NCBI GenBank assembly: GCA_920105625.2
Contig: OV050030.1
Span: 344,269,131-344,333,130 of the forward strand
DNA length: 64,000 nt
DNA from: Clusia tigrina
Taxonomy: Eukaryota > Arthropoda > Insecta > Diptera > Clusiidae
Direction of reading: 5' to 3'
Shown here: positions 9,211 to 23,169 of the stretch, piece after piece
How positions within the stretch are numbered: position 1 is the first letter of the stretch
Layout of the letters: every line of letters begins with the position of its first letter
Translations under genes and position numbers: made by a program
Notes under the pieces: model-generated
Seen by the model: the letters and a program-made list of their open reading frames with translations, nothing else
What the model was told of the DNA's origin: nothing
Database searches by the model: none

Positions 9211-12193
9211 TCATCTTAACATGGGATTCTCTGAATGGACACGAAGTCGATGCAAAATGTCTTCTGACATGTCATCCTTGTACTTCTCCCACAATTCACG
9301 TGGATTCGATGGAAAACATGTGGAAATAATGATCGCAAATAATGTGCGTATCTGATTTGGAGATGCGGAAACAGTTGCTTCAGTGATTGTCGTGTCCCAA
9401 TGCGTATCGTTTTCCAGCAAATTGAGCTCCTGACATGCAGCACGAAATGTTGGCAGCACGACACCATTGACAGTTCGAAGTGATTCAAATGATGGCGGGC
9501 CACGAACATTCACCAACAATAGTCGTAAGTAAAAGCATTCATCATTTTTCGGATGAACTGTATAAATACGGCTTCAGTAGAACGCACATCCGGATGACCA
9601 GGAACTACATTACCTTGCTTTGGACGTTGAAATTTCTTCGATGAAGCATTCCAAGTGTAATAACGCGGCATCTCTGAGTAAAGTAACGCACGTGCAAACG
9701 GATCACTTTGGCAAATCGAGAAGAAACTGGTCAATGTTGTCGCTGGTGGGTTTTGAGCACGTTGAGCGGCATTTGCTGCGGTGAAATAAACTCGTTGACC
9801 GTTCTCCAGATGCACTGCCAAATGTGTAACACTCGGATAGTGTTCATGAATGGGAAATGAGAATATACGCCAAATCGCCTCATTGCAGCATACGTACCGA
9901 CTAACTTGATAGTGCGGGATTTCATCATTGGGGTCAGGAGCTAGAAGACCAAAAGCCGCCATGTCACTGCCCTTCGTGACATATTTGCAGATGTACTTGA
10001 TGGTTTTCACTGAATTGCAATACTCCACGTTACAATGCGCCCTGAATGTTTTGGAAAGAAGTGGCGAATACGGAACAACCCAAGAGTTGTCGACCACGAA
10101 ATCATTTCCTTTCACTTTGACTGTGATTGTTCTACCGCCATCATCAGATGATCGACGTCGATACAGTGGATAACCATCGTTGCCAGTGATGGTATCAGCA
10201 GTCAAATTTCATGGATAACGCTTGGAACACTTGCCGTCGACCATGCACGGTGGCGCCACACGGTCCATGAATCATGTTTGTAATTACGACATCATGCAGG
10301 TCTGGATCGGTTTCGGGAGCAGGAATCTCGGCACATATGATGTCATCAATTTGGTGTGGCTGTATTCTTTCGACTAACCAAATGAGAATGTGCGCATGCG
10401 GTAAGCCCCTTTTTTGCCATTCAATCGAATACATCCAACATCGAGTATCGCAAAAGACACGATGCCAAACAATATAGTGCATGAGTGACCGGATTTTTTG
10501 CCTGAATACACGCGCGGTGATATCGTGCCGATCACTTGATGTTTGGCCAGGAAGCAGCAGTTGAACAATTTCTATCCACTTAGGATTGCACGTGAAGGTG
10601 ATGAACAGGTCTGGACGGCCGTAATGACGTACATATGTCATTGCATCTTGCGTATATTCATGCATATGACGTGGACTGCCAACGAACGTCGCCGGTAAAA
10701 TGGTCAACCGACCAAAATCAGATGCATTTCTTTCGGTGCTAATTGCATCGCGTAAATGAATGTACTGCTCCGTACGTAGTTTGGTTTGATTTAAAGTGTT
10801 AAAAAGGAGTCGCTCCGCTTCTATTTTGGCATACATATCGACGCAAAATTGCTGAAACAATCGGCGAAATCGAAGCAAATAGTTGTCAACATTTTGGCGA
10901 ATCATCAAACGATACGCGTAAAAATTCATTCCGCTGACCTTCCTGGTAGTTTCCTCACCTAAAATGATATCAGTGACATTAGTGTCATATTGAAATGAAA
11001 ATTATTATGATATCTATTCTCACCGGTCGATGAATTTATCATTTTGATGTTGATATAATATCCATCGTCTCCTTGCCAAAACATCAGTGGGTATTGCAAT
11101 TCATCGTATGAACGATGTGTTTCGGATATCCGTTGCAATTGCCCAGAGTCCCGCCGTGTGATCATAATATCGCGTGATTCCCTGTTTTCGCCAACAATCA
11201 CAACTGCAACCTCATCTATTGTTGGAGCGTTAAATTGGCGTTCGTGCGTTCCAGCAGGTCGTTTATCCGCTCTGATCACGACTTTATAGTCATCAGTTGG
11301 CATGCGATCCAACGCAGTTTTGAATAACCGAACCAATGCATGATGTTCATGAAGCAGCTGCTGTAAATCGCGAAGAATTCCTCTTCTCATTGCCGTATTG
11401 ATTGTTTGGCGCTGATCAAGTTGATGTTCCACATTGCCCATGAAGTAAATTTGTAGGAATTTATGTTGTGCGTCTTCAAGTGGTAGCAATGATCCAATTC
11501 GATTGTTAATTTGGCCTTGGATGTAGAGTCAATGACGAAATTAGATTCAATATTTTTTGTGCATCAAAAGAAAATGATCGGTTAATTTATTACCTTGAAT
11601 GTCGTATTGAATCCGCGTTCGTGAATAATATCTGCTCCAAATAAAGTCATTTGAAAGCATCCGTTGTATTTCTGAGCGTTCGATAGAAAATGACGTGATT
11701 CTGGTGTTTCACCAGTAAGCAAAGAACGCAATGGCTCTGTTGGCAAGGGCAATGGTGGTAATTTAACCTTGCCACTGAGACAGCACAATCCAGGTGTTTC
11801 TCCAGCGAACTTCAAAGTACCGCAATGGTTGCACACAACCTCCATTGGGTAAATTTGAACTGAAGGATGCGAGCTGTAGTCAATTCTGCAATCGTAATGA
11901 AGCGCGACTCGATCCAAATCAACACTTGAAGCAGTTCTTCTTATGCGTTGATTTACATTATCACGTTGTTGAGTTGTTTCATTTACCCGACGATTCCTCA
12001 TTTTAAACTGAGCCGTTTCATTTGCCGCCTGTCTTTCTTCTTGTGTTTGTGATGCACGAAGTCGGGCCATACTAACACGGCGCTGTTCTCGTGCGATTTC
12101 TTGTTCATCCGTCGTCTATTGATTGGCAATATTCCGAATTCTATTTGCATTTCGCGTTCGACGCGAAAGATTAGATCTTCTGGCTCGTGGCAT
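9211..12193 (-). pseudogene. Helitron Rep (HUH) half of RepHel, multiply frameshifted
   Basis: The start is set at the ATG on the minus strand at 12193 (MPRARRSNLSRRTRN), a typical Helitron N-terminus too short to stand out alone; an in-frame TAG follows after about 27 codons. Blocks: 12070-11582 (Cys-rich zinc-finger-like part with CNHCGTLKF), 11489-10959 (contains KRPAGTHERQFNAPT), 10929-10195 (HUH motif in KRGLPHAHILIWL), 10205-9510 (two-tyrosine motif KYICKYVTKG, then FLLAP-like linker) and 9519-9211. Blocks lie in different frames, so at least five shifts have accumulated. HUH Rep nicks DNA through the tyrosines; both motifs are still present. Dead as a gene. Confidence 0.88.
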
Positions 12194-12739
12194 TGTGAAT
12201 TACACTGAGAAATGAACACACAAAACATGTGCTCAAATGTCATAACCTCACAAAATAAACATCTTTCTTGGCAACTTACCGTTTGAAAATAGAATTCCAC
12301 ACCAAAATGATCAATCAGAGTGAAATGAACAGCGAACTCGAATTGATTTTCAAAGTATTCCACCTAAAAATTAATTGGACAATCCGAAATTAATGTTTGG
12401 GTTGATTATCGATGAGCACGCAATAACAAAGAACATAACCATTTACAATGTGCATTTCATCAAACTAAACTCACCTCTATGAAATCACTTTTCGCTGGCA
12501 ATTTTCACAATAAATCGTTTCAAAATAATGTATTAAATCAAAATGAATTACAATAACTAACGAAAGCTGATAAAAGCTTAAGAAAATGCCGATATTTATG
12601 TTACTAAACTCAAGTCACATATGTCATTGCATCTTGCGTGGGCTGCCAACTGTGCATATGCATGCAGCTGTCAAAAGTTGATGCACACAACGCCATCTAC
12701 TGGCAATACAGCATTTAAAATCATGTTCGTTTTTATGGG

Positions 12740-12962
12740 GTCTTGAGTTAAGATGGCGTTGTAAAATCGCTCCATACAAAATGTATGGGAAAATGAATTT
12801 TCTTCATAATTTTTTTTTTTGGGAAATTTACCAGAATTTTCTTAAGTATTCTCCTTGTTTGGGCGGAGACCTGTCCGAATTGGTGCTAATCACCGAAATC
12901 GGTCCAGGCGTTCTCCAGTTATAAGCGTAGTAACTAACGTCACTTTCTTTTATATATATAGA
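12740..12962 (-). repeat. Helitron 5'-terminal non-coding region
   Basis: Minus-strand leader of the Helitron, ending in TC at 12962-12961 after host A (12963). It holds the short TATATATA block and the conserved TAACTGGAGAACGCCTGGACC-like segment. Bases 12194-12740 between this and the Rep start are AT-rich and show no other gene. Confidence 0.8.
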
Positions 12963-13620
12963 TAACATTCATTTACGAAAAAAACAAAGACCTAAAAAAC
13001 CTAACGCCTCTAAGAAATTGCCTAACAAAACAAAATTGCTTACAAATATTTAACAATGCAACATAAATTATAGAAATTAAACCTGGAGTAATATTTAAAA
13101 AAAAATCAAGTAAAAATATTGTACACCATTGTAATAATGAAAGAGAAGATTTAAATGGAAATATTTAATAAGTTTTAACAATTGCTCTATAGAAATAAAA
13201 GAGAAAAAATTTTATAATACTGAAATAATATTTAGGCAAAGTTTAATCACTAATAAGTATTTAGAAAAAAGAAAAAATGAAAATAAAAAATTAATATTCG
13301 ATGATATTGTACTAGAACAAATCGAAAACATAGAAAAGATGAATGAACTAAAATATATTAAGAAAAACCAAAACATATACGGATCAATTACATTCGTATC
13401 TTTAGTAATTGTAACCATACTGGTAATCGCACTTGTCTTCAAACACAGAAAATTCAAAATTAAAATTACGACCATGATGACTCAGGAGAGTCCTCAATTT
13501 AAGTCGGGAGGAGTTACGTCAGCAGCGCAATTCAACGCCGCCAAAGCGACGAAAGTTACGCCAGAAGCGCAACCAAACGCTGCTTACTCAACTGGCACTC
13601 TTTTCCAATATAAAATATGA
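12963..13620 (+). pseudogene. Errantivirus A env, C-terminal part with membrane anchor
   Basis: Resumes env directly after the Helitron terminus. The first 350 bases read as a Cys-containing ectodomain with at least one in-frame stop near 13060. The last 93 codons (13339-13620) are open and include a 20-residue hydrophobic transmembrane segment (SITFVSLVIVTILVIALVF) followed by a basic stop-transfer HRKFKIK and an Ala/Gln-rich cytoplasmic tail ending at 13618. This organisation is that of errantivirus Env. It is the distal half of the gene begun at 6977. Confidence 0.75.
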
Positions 13621-14145
13621 ATGTACGCAAAGGCATAAACATATTACAAAAAGGAACCCTCTACTTGCCGAAATGCCCCAACGTCCCCATACTCACATTT
13701 CAGTTAGTTCATTTTCTCTTTCCCACTATATTTGTGCAACTCAAGTGCATCGACACTTGACCAAATTATTATTTACGACACTCGGGTAACATTCAAATGC
13801 ACCAACTCCAAATGCAAGATCATATTTCAATTGACCAATTTATTCTTTGCAACACATTCTCTTGAGAGACATTCGTACAGATCGAATGCAAAGTCTTTCA
13901 AAAAACGTCAAATTTGTGAATGAACCCTAATCCCCTAACACCTCGCCGCGATCGGAATATGGTTTGAAGTGCAACAAATTACGAGTATGGAAAGGTCTAC
14001 TTTATCAATGTATTTTTTATTCAAGTATTTCTTCTGTATTTATGTATAAGTAACGAAAAAGGTTATTTAAGAGACTGTTCGAATAGAACTTAAGTTAGTC
14101 TAATTTTTATACTCCGAAATAAAACTAGACACGCTAAACCGAAGT
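13621..14145. other. AT-rich region after env, possible unresolved 3' LTR
   Basis: Position and length would suit the 3' UTR and 3' LTR of errantivirus A, but I could not find a purine tract followed by an AGT-type LTR start, and no second LTR copy exists in the window to compare. No convincing gene. Confidence 0.3.
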
Positions 14146-15195
14146 TTAAAAATCATGTATTAATTTATTTTCGTAACTCACGTGTCCATAGCGATAGGCT
14201 ATCTTCCCCTTGCACTGTGACAGTTTAGACAGTGATTCATCGTCCACCGCGATAACCAGGTGAAGTGACGCACCTTCGGTTGACCTCTGGATCACCTTCC
14301 AATTCTTAGCTGCCATTTCATTCTGCGCCCCAATGGTCGCAAGAACTTTTTCGTTGGTGAGCTCGGTGCTTTTTGGGAAGTAGCCTCTGACCACATACGT
14401 TTATGGAAAATTTGATTCCTCAACGAGTGTCATCTCCAAACAACATTTCCCTTTTATCAGGCCGATGTTTTTTCTCATCCAAGTTGCCGTATTCTCGTTT
14501 GAGCATAGGAACAGTAACCATCCGTTTTTGTGTGTTAGGACCTCAAATTCTGGATTTTCATTATTGTCGCTGACCTCTATCATCAGGTCAGAAACGGTGT
14601 CCTGGATAAGAACCAACTGTTCTTTTGAGAATGGCGCCCTTACTAAATCGGTCGTAACAATTCCCAGCCGAATAATACTGGCCACCTGACTGAACGTTGG
14701 CTTACCTACATAAGGTGACGATTTGGTCTTTTAGACAGATGGCGTTTCTGTTGGTGACTCTACTGAGCGAGACCTTTTCGCCGTGGACCCCTTTTAGCAC
14801 TAGAGCCTTTTCTCTAGAGTGACCACTCGTCATCGCTTGTTTGAAGGTCCTCTTCTCTGCCGACCTAATTTTTATGAGGTCCCCTTTTAAGTTCAGATTG
14901 CTTAGGTCTGAACCAATAACCGTGCACCCAGATTTCTCTGAAGTCACACTGTTGTTGTCCCCACACAGTGCATCAGTGTCAGAAGAGTCCATTGACTCAT
15001 GACCCGATTCAAGATTCTGTGGTGGTGGCATCGAAACCCGAAAAGTTTCATTCTTTGCACCTGCAATCAACACCTTAGATGTTGATGCGGGGCATAGTTG
15101 GTCAACAACACCTACCAACGTAGATGTTGTTGTGATTTGGTTAGGTGCATGTCCAACAGCTCTGCTCGAAACCGAAGTTAAGTTCTCCAGCCCAA
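14146..15195 (-). pseudogene. DUF4780-like protein, two pieces, broken
   Basis: Minus-strand ORF blocks 15118-14702 (with upstream open sequence to about 15195), 14685-14401 and 14394-14146. The last two are in one frame, separated only by a TAA. The C-terminal 180 residues (RLGIV start, then NGWLLFLCSNENTATWM, WKVIQRSTEG, LHLVIAVDDESLSKL, YRYGHVSYE) resemble DUF4780, a domain frequent in insect genomes next to retroelement genes. The N-terminal block is Ser/Thr-rich and low complexity. The two parts are joined by a frameshift at about 14702. Function unknown; the domain often behaves like an ORF1-type companion of mobile elements (inference). Confidence 0.6.
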
Positions 15196-15724
15196 CAGAT
15201 CGCTACGATCGACGATGATTGCCCATCAGCAGATTCATCGTTTATTTTTAATTGTTGTTTTTTTTTTGTTAGGTCCATATAAAATCCCACGAGTATTAGG
15301 GAATATAGGTCACCCATGGCATAGCCCTTGTTCCATGGGAAGGCATTTAATTAAAACCGGATGTCACCTTGTACACTTTGGATTAGGAGTCTGTCTATCG
15401 TAGCCAGATATGCATTAAGAGACTGATATGTGCCATTAAATATAGCACTTCGCCAGTCCCCCAACGCAACTCTGTTTCCAGCCGTCACCACGTGGAGGTG
15501 ATAGATCAGGCTTCCATCAGAAACTCAATTACGGCATGTACATAAGTACGTGTTAGTCCCCTTGAGTTACATGCGGCTCTGACAGCCCACAACGAGTGAT
15601 AGTCGAAGACTGCTTTATTTATTCTCCAGGTGTTATTTATATAATCTGAAACAAAAAGAAAAAAAATATATATAAACGAAAAAGTTGTTGATTTTTAAAC
15701 CCCATGGTGACTTTTGGCCCACCC
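15196..15724. other. No gene recognised
   Basis: Moderate-GC sequence with no ORF I can support. It could be untranslated sequence of the DUF4780-bearing element, because it lies upstream of that gene on the minus strand. Confidence 0.4.
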
Positions 15725-17410
<1,686 letters not shown>

Positions 17411-17967
17411 ATAGATAGCATTAGCTCAGAAAACCCCCTCTCAACCTCCTACACCCAAGAAGGCCACCTTCTCATTATCAGTGAAGCACAAGCCAACCGG
17501 TTTCTGATAGCAACAAAACTTTCAAGCATCTGCAAAAAAAAAATTCAGTTACACCCTACACTTAACACAATTAAGGAAGTAGCCTATTCTAGTGCACTGG
17601 CACAATTAAGTGCCCAAGAAATAGTTGAACGTCTGAAAGAACAAAATGTAGTTGATTGTAAAAAATAACTAAATTAGTAAATGGCAACGTGATTCCCCAC
17701 TTCATATACTTGCCTTCAACTCATACGACGTACCTTACGAGATAGATATTGGATGGGAAAACAGCCAAAATCGAACCCAACATTCCTGCACCAATGCAGT
17801 GTAAAAACTGTTTCTATATTGGACACACCAAAACCCACTGCAAAAATGAAAAAAATGCTTTGTTAGCTCTGGCAGCGAACATGGCAGAACTACCTGCACC
17901 AAAGTCGAGTGCATCAATTCTAAGAACCAACGTCGCTCAAACAAGAAAAATTACCCTACATTTATAA
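17411..17967 (+). pseudogene. Jockey-type ORF1 (gag-like) relic
   Basis: A reading from about 17411 to 17668 gives a jockey ORF1 core (NPLSTSYTQEGHLLIISEAQ, ALAQLSAQEIVERLKEQNVV) ending in a stop. After a shift, 17749-17967 carries one perfect CX2CX4HX4C knuckle, CKNCFYIGHTKTHC, at about 17797-17838. Jockey ORF1 proteins bind element RNA. Only one knuckle remains recognisable; family members usually have three. Confidence 0.7.
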
Positions 17968-18419
17968 AACGTCAAGCAATTCTAAAAGAAAAAAAAACAT
18001 TAAATAAATGCTCTTTTCTCGAAGCAGCACAAAAAATAAACGAAACTGAAAGCAACTTTGAAAAACACTCTCCCATCGAAAAAGCTCTAGCTGTAAAACA
18101 AAAAAACATAAAAAATATAAACATGTCTCTCCCAAATAAAGTACAACAAAAGAAACTATCAAATTCCCCCTCCACTAACTCTCCTACAAAAGACAAACCA
18201 GTTCCCATTCCCATCTACCCTCCTAATCATACTATTCTTATCCAAAGCAAACAAAATAAAAACAATGAATCTCTTTTTAACACCAAATCGTTGCAATTAC
18301 TTAACCCTTTAATTACCCCTAATCTATAACTCTAATTCCGATTCAAGCTCTGATCCATAAAAAACCATTTCTAATACAATTATAGTAAATCCAGCTTCTG
18401 GTTCGGAAAAAGGACCGTT

Positions 18420-19985
18420 CAATTTTTTACAGGAAACCAACCTACGCTCAAATCCAAAGCATACGAGTATGTATTATTGGGAGATTACAATGGAGTACCT
18501 TAAGGGGGTCCAAATCTTGCAACAAAAATGGAAATTTTATATCGAAACTTATCGAAGAGAACAACCTCTTCATATTCAACGACCATACGGCACCTCACTA
18601 TAACCTCTCCTCTATTATACCTAACCTCCAACAGGAATACTGAGCCCCATCTCTATAGAAATGCCCACTTCCCTGTATCCATAGAAATTTTTCCCCATCA
18701 ACAAATACCTTATTACCATAACCGAAACACACCATTTAAGACTGATTCCAATGACTGGGATTCCTTCCGTTTAGCATTAAATACATCCCTTAGTAACTTT
18801 CCAACCTCTAACAACATAAACCAAAAATTTGAAAAAAATCAAAGACATATAAAAATAGCAGCCAACCAAACCATCTCAAAAAAAGAGACAACAAATCTGG
18901 AAGATATGTCTGTTGTTGGAATCCAACATTATTTGCAAAAGAAACAAAGGATACTTTGGAAAAAATGTAAGCAAAATCCAACACTAGAAAATGTCCTCAA
19001 TTACAAAAGACCTAATACAGGATTCAAACGTGAAGACAAAGCCGCCAAACGAATATCCTTCATCAAATTGATATAAGCCTTTCCACTCCTTTATCAAAAC
19101 TATGGCATATAGTTAAAATTGTATCTCGTGTAAATAGAAGAACCAAAACCCACACTATTCAATCTTCAGATGGATCTCTCACAACCGATTCAAACAACAT
19201 TGCAAATATTTATTCTAATTCTAGTCTTCTTCATCACTCCAAACAAATTGAACAACCATTTTCACTGCTTGAATTAAAATCTTTCCTAAAGTGAAACTCA
19301 TGGTGTGGACCAACTTTCCTATCCTTTAATAAAAAACCTCTCTACTGATGGCAAAGATATTCTCTGTAAAATTTACAATGCAATTTTGGAAAACAGCGTA
19401 ATTCCACAACAATGGAAAATTGCGTCTATTGTACCGATTTCCAAGCCAGGCAAACAAAAATCCCATGTTAAAGGTTACAGACCCATTTCCTCCTTCCAAT
19501 TTTCTTGTATGTTAAAAATCATGGAAAAGATGATTTCACGCAGGATTATGTAGTTTTAATCTGAAAAACCACTGTTAACAATCAAGTAGTCGGCTTTTAG
19601 ATGATGGAAAAGTACAACTGATACATTCCTAACATTGATGAACTTTGTTCCAATACCATCTCAACCCATAATCACCTTTCGATCTTATCCCTAGACCTTG
19701 AAAAAGCTTTCGACAGAATCGGAATTCACGCAGTTATTGATCAACTGTTAAATTGGAAACTAGGTCCAAAAATTGGGTTCGTGAAAAGCTTACTTTGCAA
19801 TGTAAAAATCTGAACAAATGTGGGCAACATGTATTCCTATCCACGGCCATTACATAATGGCATCTCTCTGTCAGTCACGTTATTTTTCTAGCAATGAAGA
19901 AATTGTTCAATATCATAGACAACAATAAATTCTTTAACCATGCTATCTACGCAGACGACTTTTCCCAATATAAACGAGAGGACGA
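18420..19985 (+). pseudogene. Jockey-type ORF2 relic: endonuclease tail and reverse transcriptase
   Basis: 18528-19076 is open and reads as the linker between endonuclease and RT (NTPFKTDSNDWDSFRLALNT). 19305-19553 carries RT motif 1-2 (WKIASIVPISKPGKQK, YRPIS). Further motifs follow in shifted frames: LSLDLEKAFDRIGIHAV (motif A, about 19680-19735) and HAIYADDFSQYK with the YADD box at 19948-19959. The GxPQGS motif has decayed to GISLSV. Stops and shifts separate all blocks, and the C-terminal part is missing. Confidence 0.78.
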
Positions 19986-20159
19986 ACTCCTAAATTAAAT
20001 ATATTTATCCCGCACCAGTGTTTGGGCTTAGTATTAAATTTCACTACATATATTCCTTTTCATTTAATTTAATTCAATTTAAATTCATTTAATTTTAGTG
20101 TCTGATAGTAATTATTTAATAAATATATAAGTCCAATATTTTGAGGCGTGTTGCTTTTG

Positions 20160-21125
20160 GTAAGTATATTTTTTACCGATGGATTTGAGTGCTCTCGTAG
20201 TTATACCCTTTACCTTTAAAAAAGGTAAATAGGGTATACTAATTTTGTGCTTTTGAGAGGGGCTGCAATTTCAAGAAGGAGGCGTGGTAGGTATATACAG
20301 ATATGATCATATATATACAGATATTATCAGAATCACTTTCTAAGCAATTTTTATTTTGTCTGTCCGTCTGTCCGTCTGTCCGTCTGTGGCCACTTTTTTC
20401 TACACCGTTAGAGATATCTTAATGAAATTTTGCAAAAGTGTAGCCTGGACAAAGATACAGAACCAGATTGCTATAGGGGCCGATTTGGACAAAGACCACG
20501 CCTACCTCCCATATAAGGAACTTTTATCACCTTTTTTAAAATGTCCAATTGACGGAATCGCGACATTATTTGGCAGTTATGGAGATGTGGGTCCTACTAA
20601 ACACTGTGCAAAAAGTGGGCGGTATATATTAACTGCCACGCCTACTATTATCAAATATTCATAACTTAAGATCTGGTAGAGATATGGACGAAATTTTACA
20701 TGAAGAAATATGTGGACATTATAAAGCTATATGGGGCTCATCTGAGAAAAGACACGCCCACTTTTGATATAAGGAACTTTCGGGTCTAAAATTAAAATTA
20801 GCCTACCTATGCTCGTATTGATGCCAGCGGAATAAAAATTTGCAGAAACATACATGGGGTCCATAATAGTGTGTGTGCAGAATATGGAAATCATAATACA
20901 ACAGCCACGCCCACAGTTAGCCTAAAATCATTACTGTGTTCCTAATAAAGATTTATCAACGAAATTGCACAGGAATGTTGGGGGGTACTAACATTAAACT
21001 CCACACAAAAAATGGGTGTGTTATTCCTACAGCCACGCCTACTTATTAATATAACTTACGACCTATACAATATTTTTGGACGAAATGTTATATTATAAAT
21101 ATATGGACGCTACAAAACCATACAC
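20160..21125. repeat. Interspersed repeat with spaced CACGCCYAC motifs and GTCC-TGTCC run
   Basis: Begins with CCTTTACCTTTAAAAAAGG palindrome-like sequence (20208-20228), has a tandem GTCTGTCC run at about 20357-20388, and then repeats the motif CACGCC(T/C)AC at about 20498, 20637, 20753, 20908 and 21025, spaced roughly 115-155 bases apart and often preceded by GC or AC and followed by ATAAGGAACTTT (twice). Similar motif-bearing repeats are scattered in fly genomes; I cannot assign a family. A 102-codon open frame (20356-20664) has no recognisable domain and is probably chance. Confidence 0.55.
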
Positions 21126-21170
21126 AAGAAATGGGATCGCTATAATTAATTCAAGGTACCGTACCGCAAA

Positions 21171-22871
21171 TTACCGTAGATATGCTCCTAATGATGATTT
21201 ATGAAGAAAACATCCCCATTGTTGAACTCGCACGCAGAAGAAAAGGTAAAGGGTGTTTCGAAGTCGGTCTAATCCGACTACAGACTTCTGTACTCGATTT
21301 TTTTTGTTTTTGAAGAGAATATCTGTGAGCTCACTTTTAACAAGAGGAATGTTGAAGTCCTTATGGATGTCAGCATTTCTAACGAACCAAGGCGCACCCG
21401 TGATTGCACGCAAGATTGTCGATTGCACTCGTTGTATCAATTCGACGTTCGATGAACTAGCATTTCCCTAAAGCTCAACTCCGTATGCCGAAATTGGTTT
21501 GATCACTGCCTTGTACAAGTTTATGTTCTAATTGAAGCCTTGACTTGGTGTTGAGTAGCCCATTTATTTTATAGGCATTTAATTTTATATGGTTTCTTTT
21601 TACCTCCATATTTTACTCTGAAGTTTCGGTTATCCGAATACTCGTACGCTTCCAGTGACATGTGCACATTAACTGGTAACAGTTTTTGAATTTTATATAT
21701 TAATCCGGCATGCCAAACTCTGTCCAACGCTTGTGCAATATATAAAAATATAGCAGAGCAGTATTTTTGTCTTCAAAACTCTTTCGAATTGCACTAGTAA
21801 TGCGGTTAATTTGCTCTATAGTTCTGTGATTTTTGCGAAATCCAAATTGATGGTTGAATTTGTATATGTGCGGCTGCAGCTTTAGAAGAAACAGTCTCTC
21901 AAATAATTTGGAAATTAATGGTAGCAAGCTTATGGGCCGATAAGATGACGATTCAGTTGCCTTTTTTCAGGGTTTTGGTATCATCGTAATTTGCGATATC
22001 TTCCAGGGTTGCGGAAAATACCCAATGCTTAGTATTGCATTAAATATCTGCGCACTATTTTGATGGCAATTACAGGCGATTCCACAATCATTTTTGCGGT
22101 AATTAATTAAAATCCTGGTGCTTTTTTCGGGTTTAGCTGGGGTTAAATTGCAAGTTGCACTTCCTTAATTTTAAGCTTCACCGGGATTAGTGGTATTTTA
22201 GGGGCCAGAAATGGAATATCAAAACTGTTGTTTAGTTGGTTAGGTTGAAATACGGATTTTAGATGATTAACAAACGTTGAGGCTTTCTCTTCGTCATTTC
22301 TTGCCCAAGTTTAACAGTCTTTGGAGTCTTTATATTTGTATAGGCTTTCCATAAAGAGTAGTTCGTATTTTGTGTTGGAGTTTCCGTCTCAGTATACTTT
22401 TTCAAACTGTTCTCTAGCTCACAGTTCAGATCTTCTCGGAGGCGTTTTTTAATTTCTGCTTGGCGTAGAGTGATCTATTTTGTTGCCACTCTCTTCTTAA
22501 GCGCCTCTTTTACATAGCGAGATTATCGATAACTGGAGACCCAAAAGGTATGTTTCGAATTATAATCACCTGCTGCCAAAAATTTGGTCCCTAATGATGG
22601 GAAGAATTGTGTGAATTTTAAATCAGTAACTCAGTATCTCAGAGGACAACAGGCTGCGATTAGTACAATATTTTCTCCCAGCATTGAAAACACATTGATG
22701 CTTCAGATAGTCCTTTGCATACTCTTCTAGTGCCTGATGCTGAAAACTATCTATTATTAATATACCCGCTCCGCCATGTGTTTTATTATCAGGATGGTTT
22801 GAATTGTAGAATTTATATCCTGATATTACAAAATAATTTTTCTTTGTCAAGTGTGTTTCTGATAAAGGCAT
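21171..22871 (-). pseudogene. Jockey-type ORF2 relic: endonuclease, RT and C-terminus
   Basis: Blocks on the minus strand: 22871-22623, endonuclease start (LSETHLTKKNYFVISGY, HGGAGILI); 21927-21700, RT region (LPLISKLFERLFLLKLQPHI, HQFGFRKNHRTIEQINRI, motif for QxGFR..HST); and 21440-21171, C-terminal domain (IQRVQSTILRAITGAPWFVR), characteristic of jockey-clade proteins. The remaining endonuclease and the YADD region are too decayed to place. Many shifts and stops. Confidence 0.8.
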
Positions 22872-23169
22872 AATGTCAGTTTAATAGTTCATTTTTTAGA
22901 GATCAACGATTACATAAGTTTGTTTTGAGTTTTCAACAACTCGTGCAACATGCTTTGCATTGATGTCATAAAATATGTTAATTTTGATATCATGGATTGT
23001 ACATTTTGCATAGGATTTCGAAAGCTAGGAATTTCTTCAATTCTAGACATTACTACGTTGACATATGACCTTGTTAGAAGCGTTGTCACTGGTCAGGTGC
23101 TTATGGGTTTCGTTTCAATTGGCAATATCTCTTTAATGAAAAGCTAGTTGATCTAATTTAATATTGAGT

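Larger units (their letters stand above)
7540..12962 (-). mobile_element. Helitron rolling-circle transposon, autonomous type, decayed
   Basis: Minus-strand element encoding Rep (HUH nuclease) and Pif1-type helicase. The 5' terminus is recognised at 12962: on the minus strand it reads TCTATATATATAAAAGAAAG, starting with the TC that Helitrons carry and preceded by a host A. The following AACTGGAGAACGCCTGGACC and CCGATTTCGGTGATTAGCACC segments look like the 5' end of insect Helitrons. The left (3') end should be a CTRR preceded by a hairpin; I could not place it with confidence between about 7535 and 7600. The element interrupts errantivirus A env, and no target duplication is expected for Helitrons. 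Confidence 0.88.
4720..13620 (+). mobile_element. Errantivirus A (Gypsy with env), carrying two nested insertions
   Basis: Fragments of one plus-strand errantivirus-like element are collinear over this span: end of RNase H/linker of pol (about 4735-4802), pol again from 6081 through integrase (6197-6971), env surface part (6977 to about 7540), and env C-terminal part with membrane anchor (12963-13620). The reading sense resumes across the mariner (4803-6078) and across the Helitron (about 7540-12962), so both DNA transposons inserted into this provirus. gag, the 5' LTR and most of RT are absent. Insect errantiviruses are endogenous retroviruses of flies; this copy is multiply frameshifted and inert. 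The left limit is approximate. Confidence 0.75.
17411..20000 (+). mobile_element. Jockey-clade LINE relic, plus strand, heavily decayed
   Basis: Collinear remains of ORF1 (zinc knuckle) and ORF2 (endonuclease tail, reverse transcriptase). The 5' and 3' ends are not resolved. The density of stops suggests an old copy. Confidence 0.75.

Noticed and set aside
20356..20664. Plus-strand ORF starting MSVRLSVCPSVATFF
   Set aside because: It translates the GTCTGTCC repeat and a non-coding repeat unit; no protein family and no conservation of frame across the repeat boxes.
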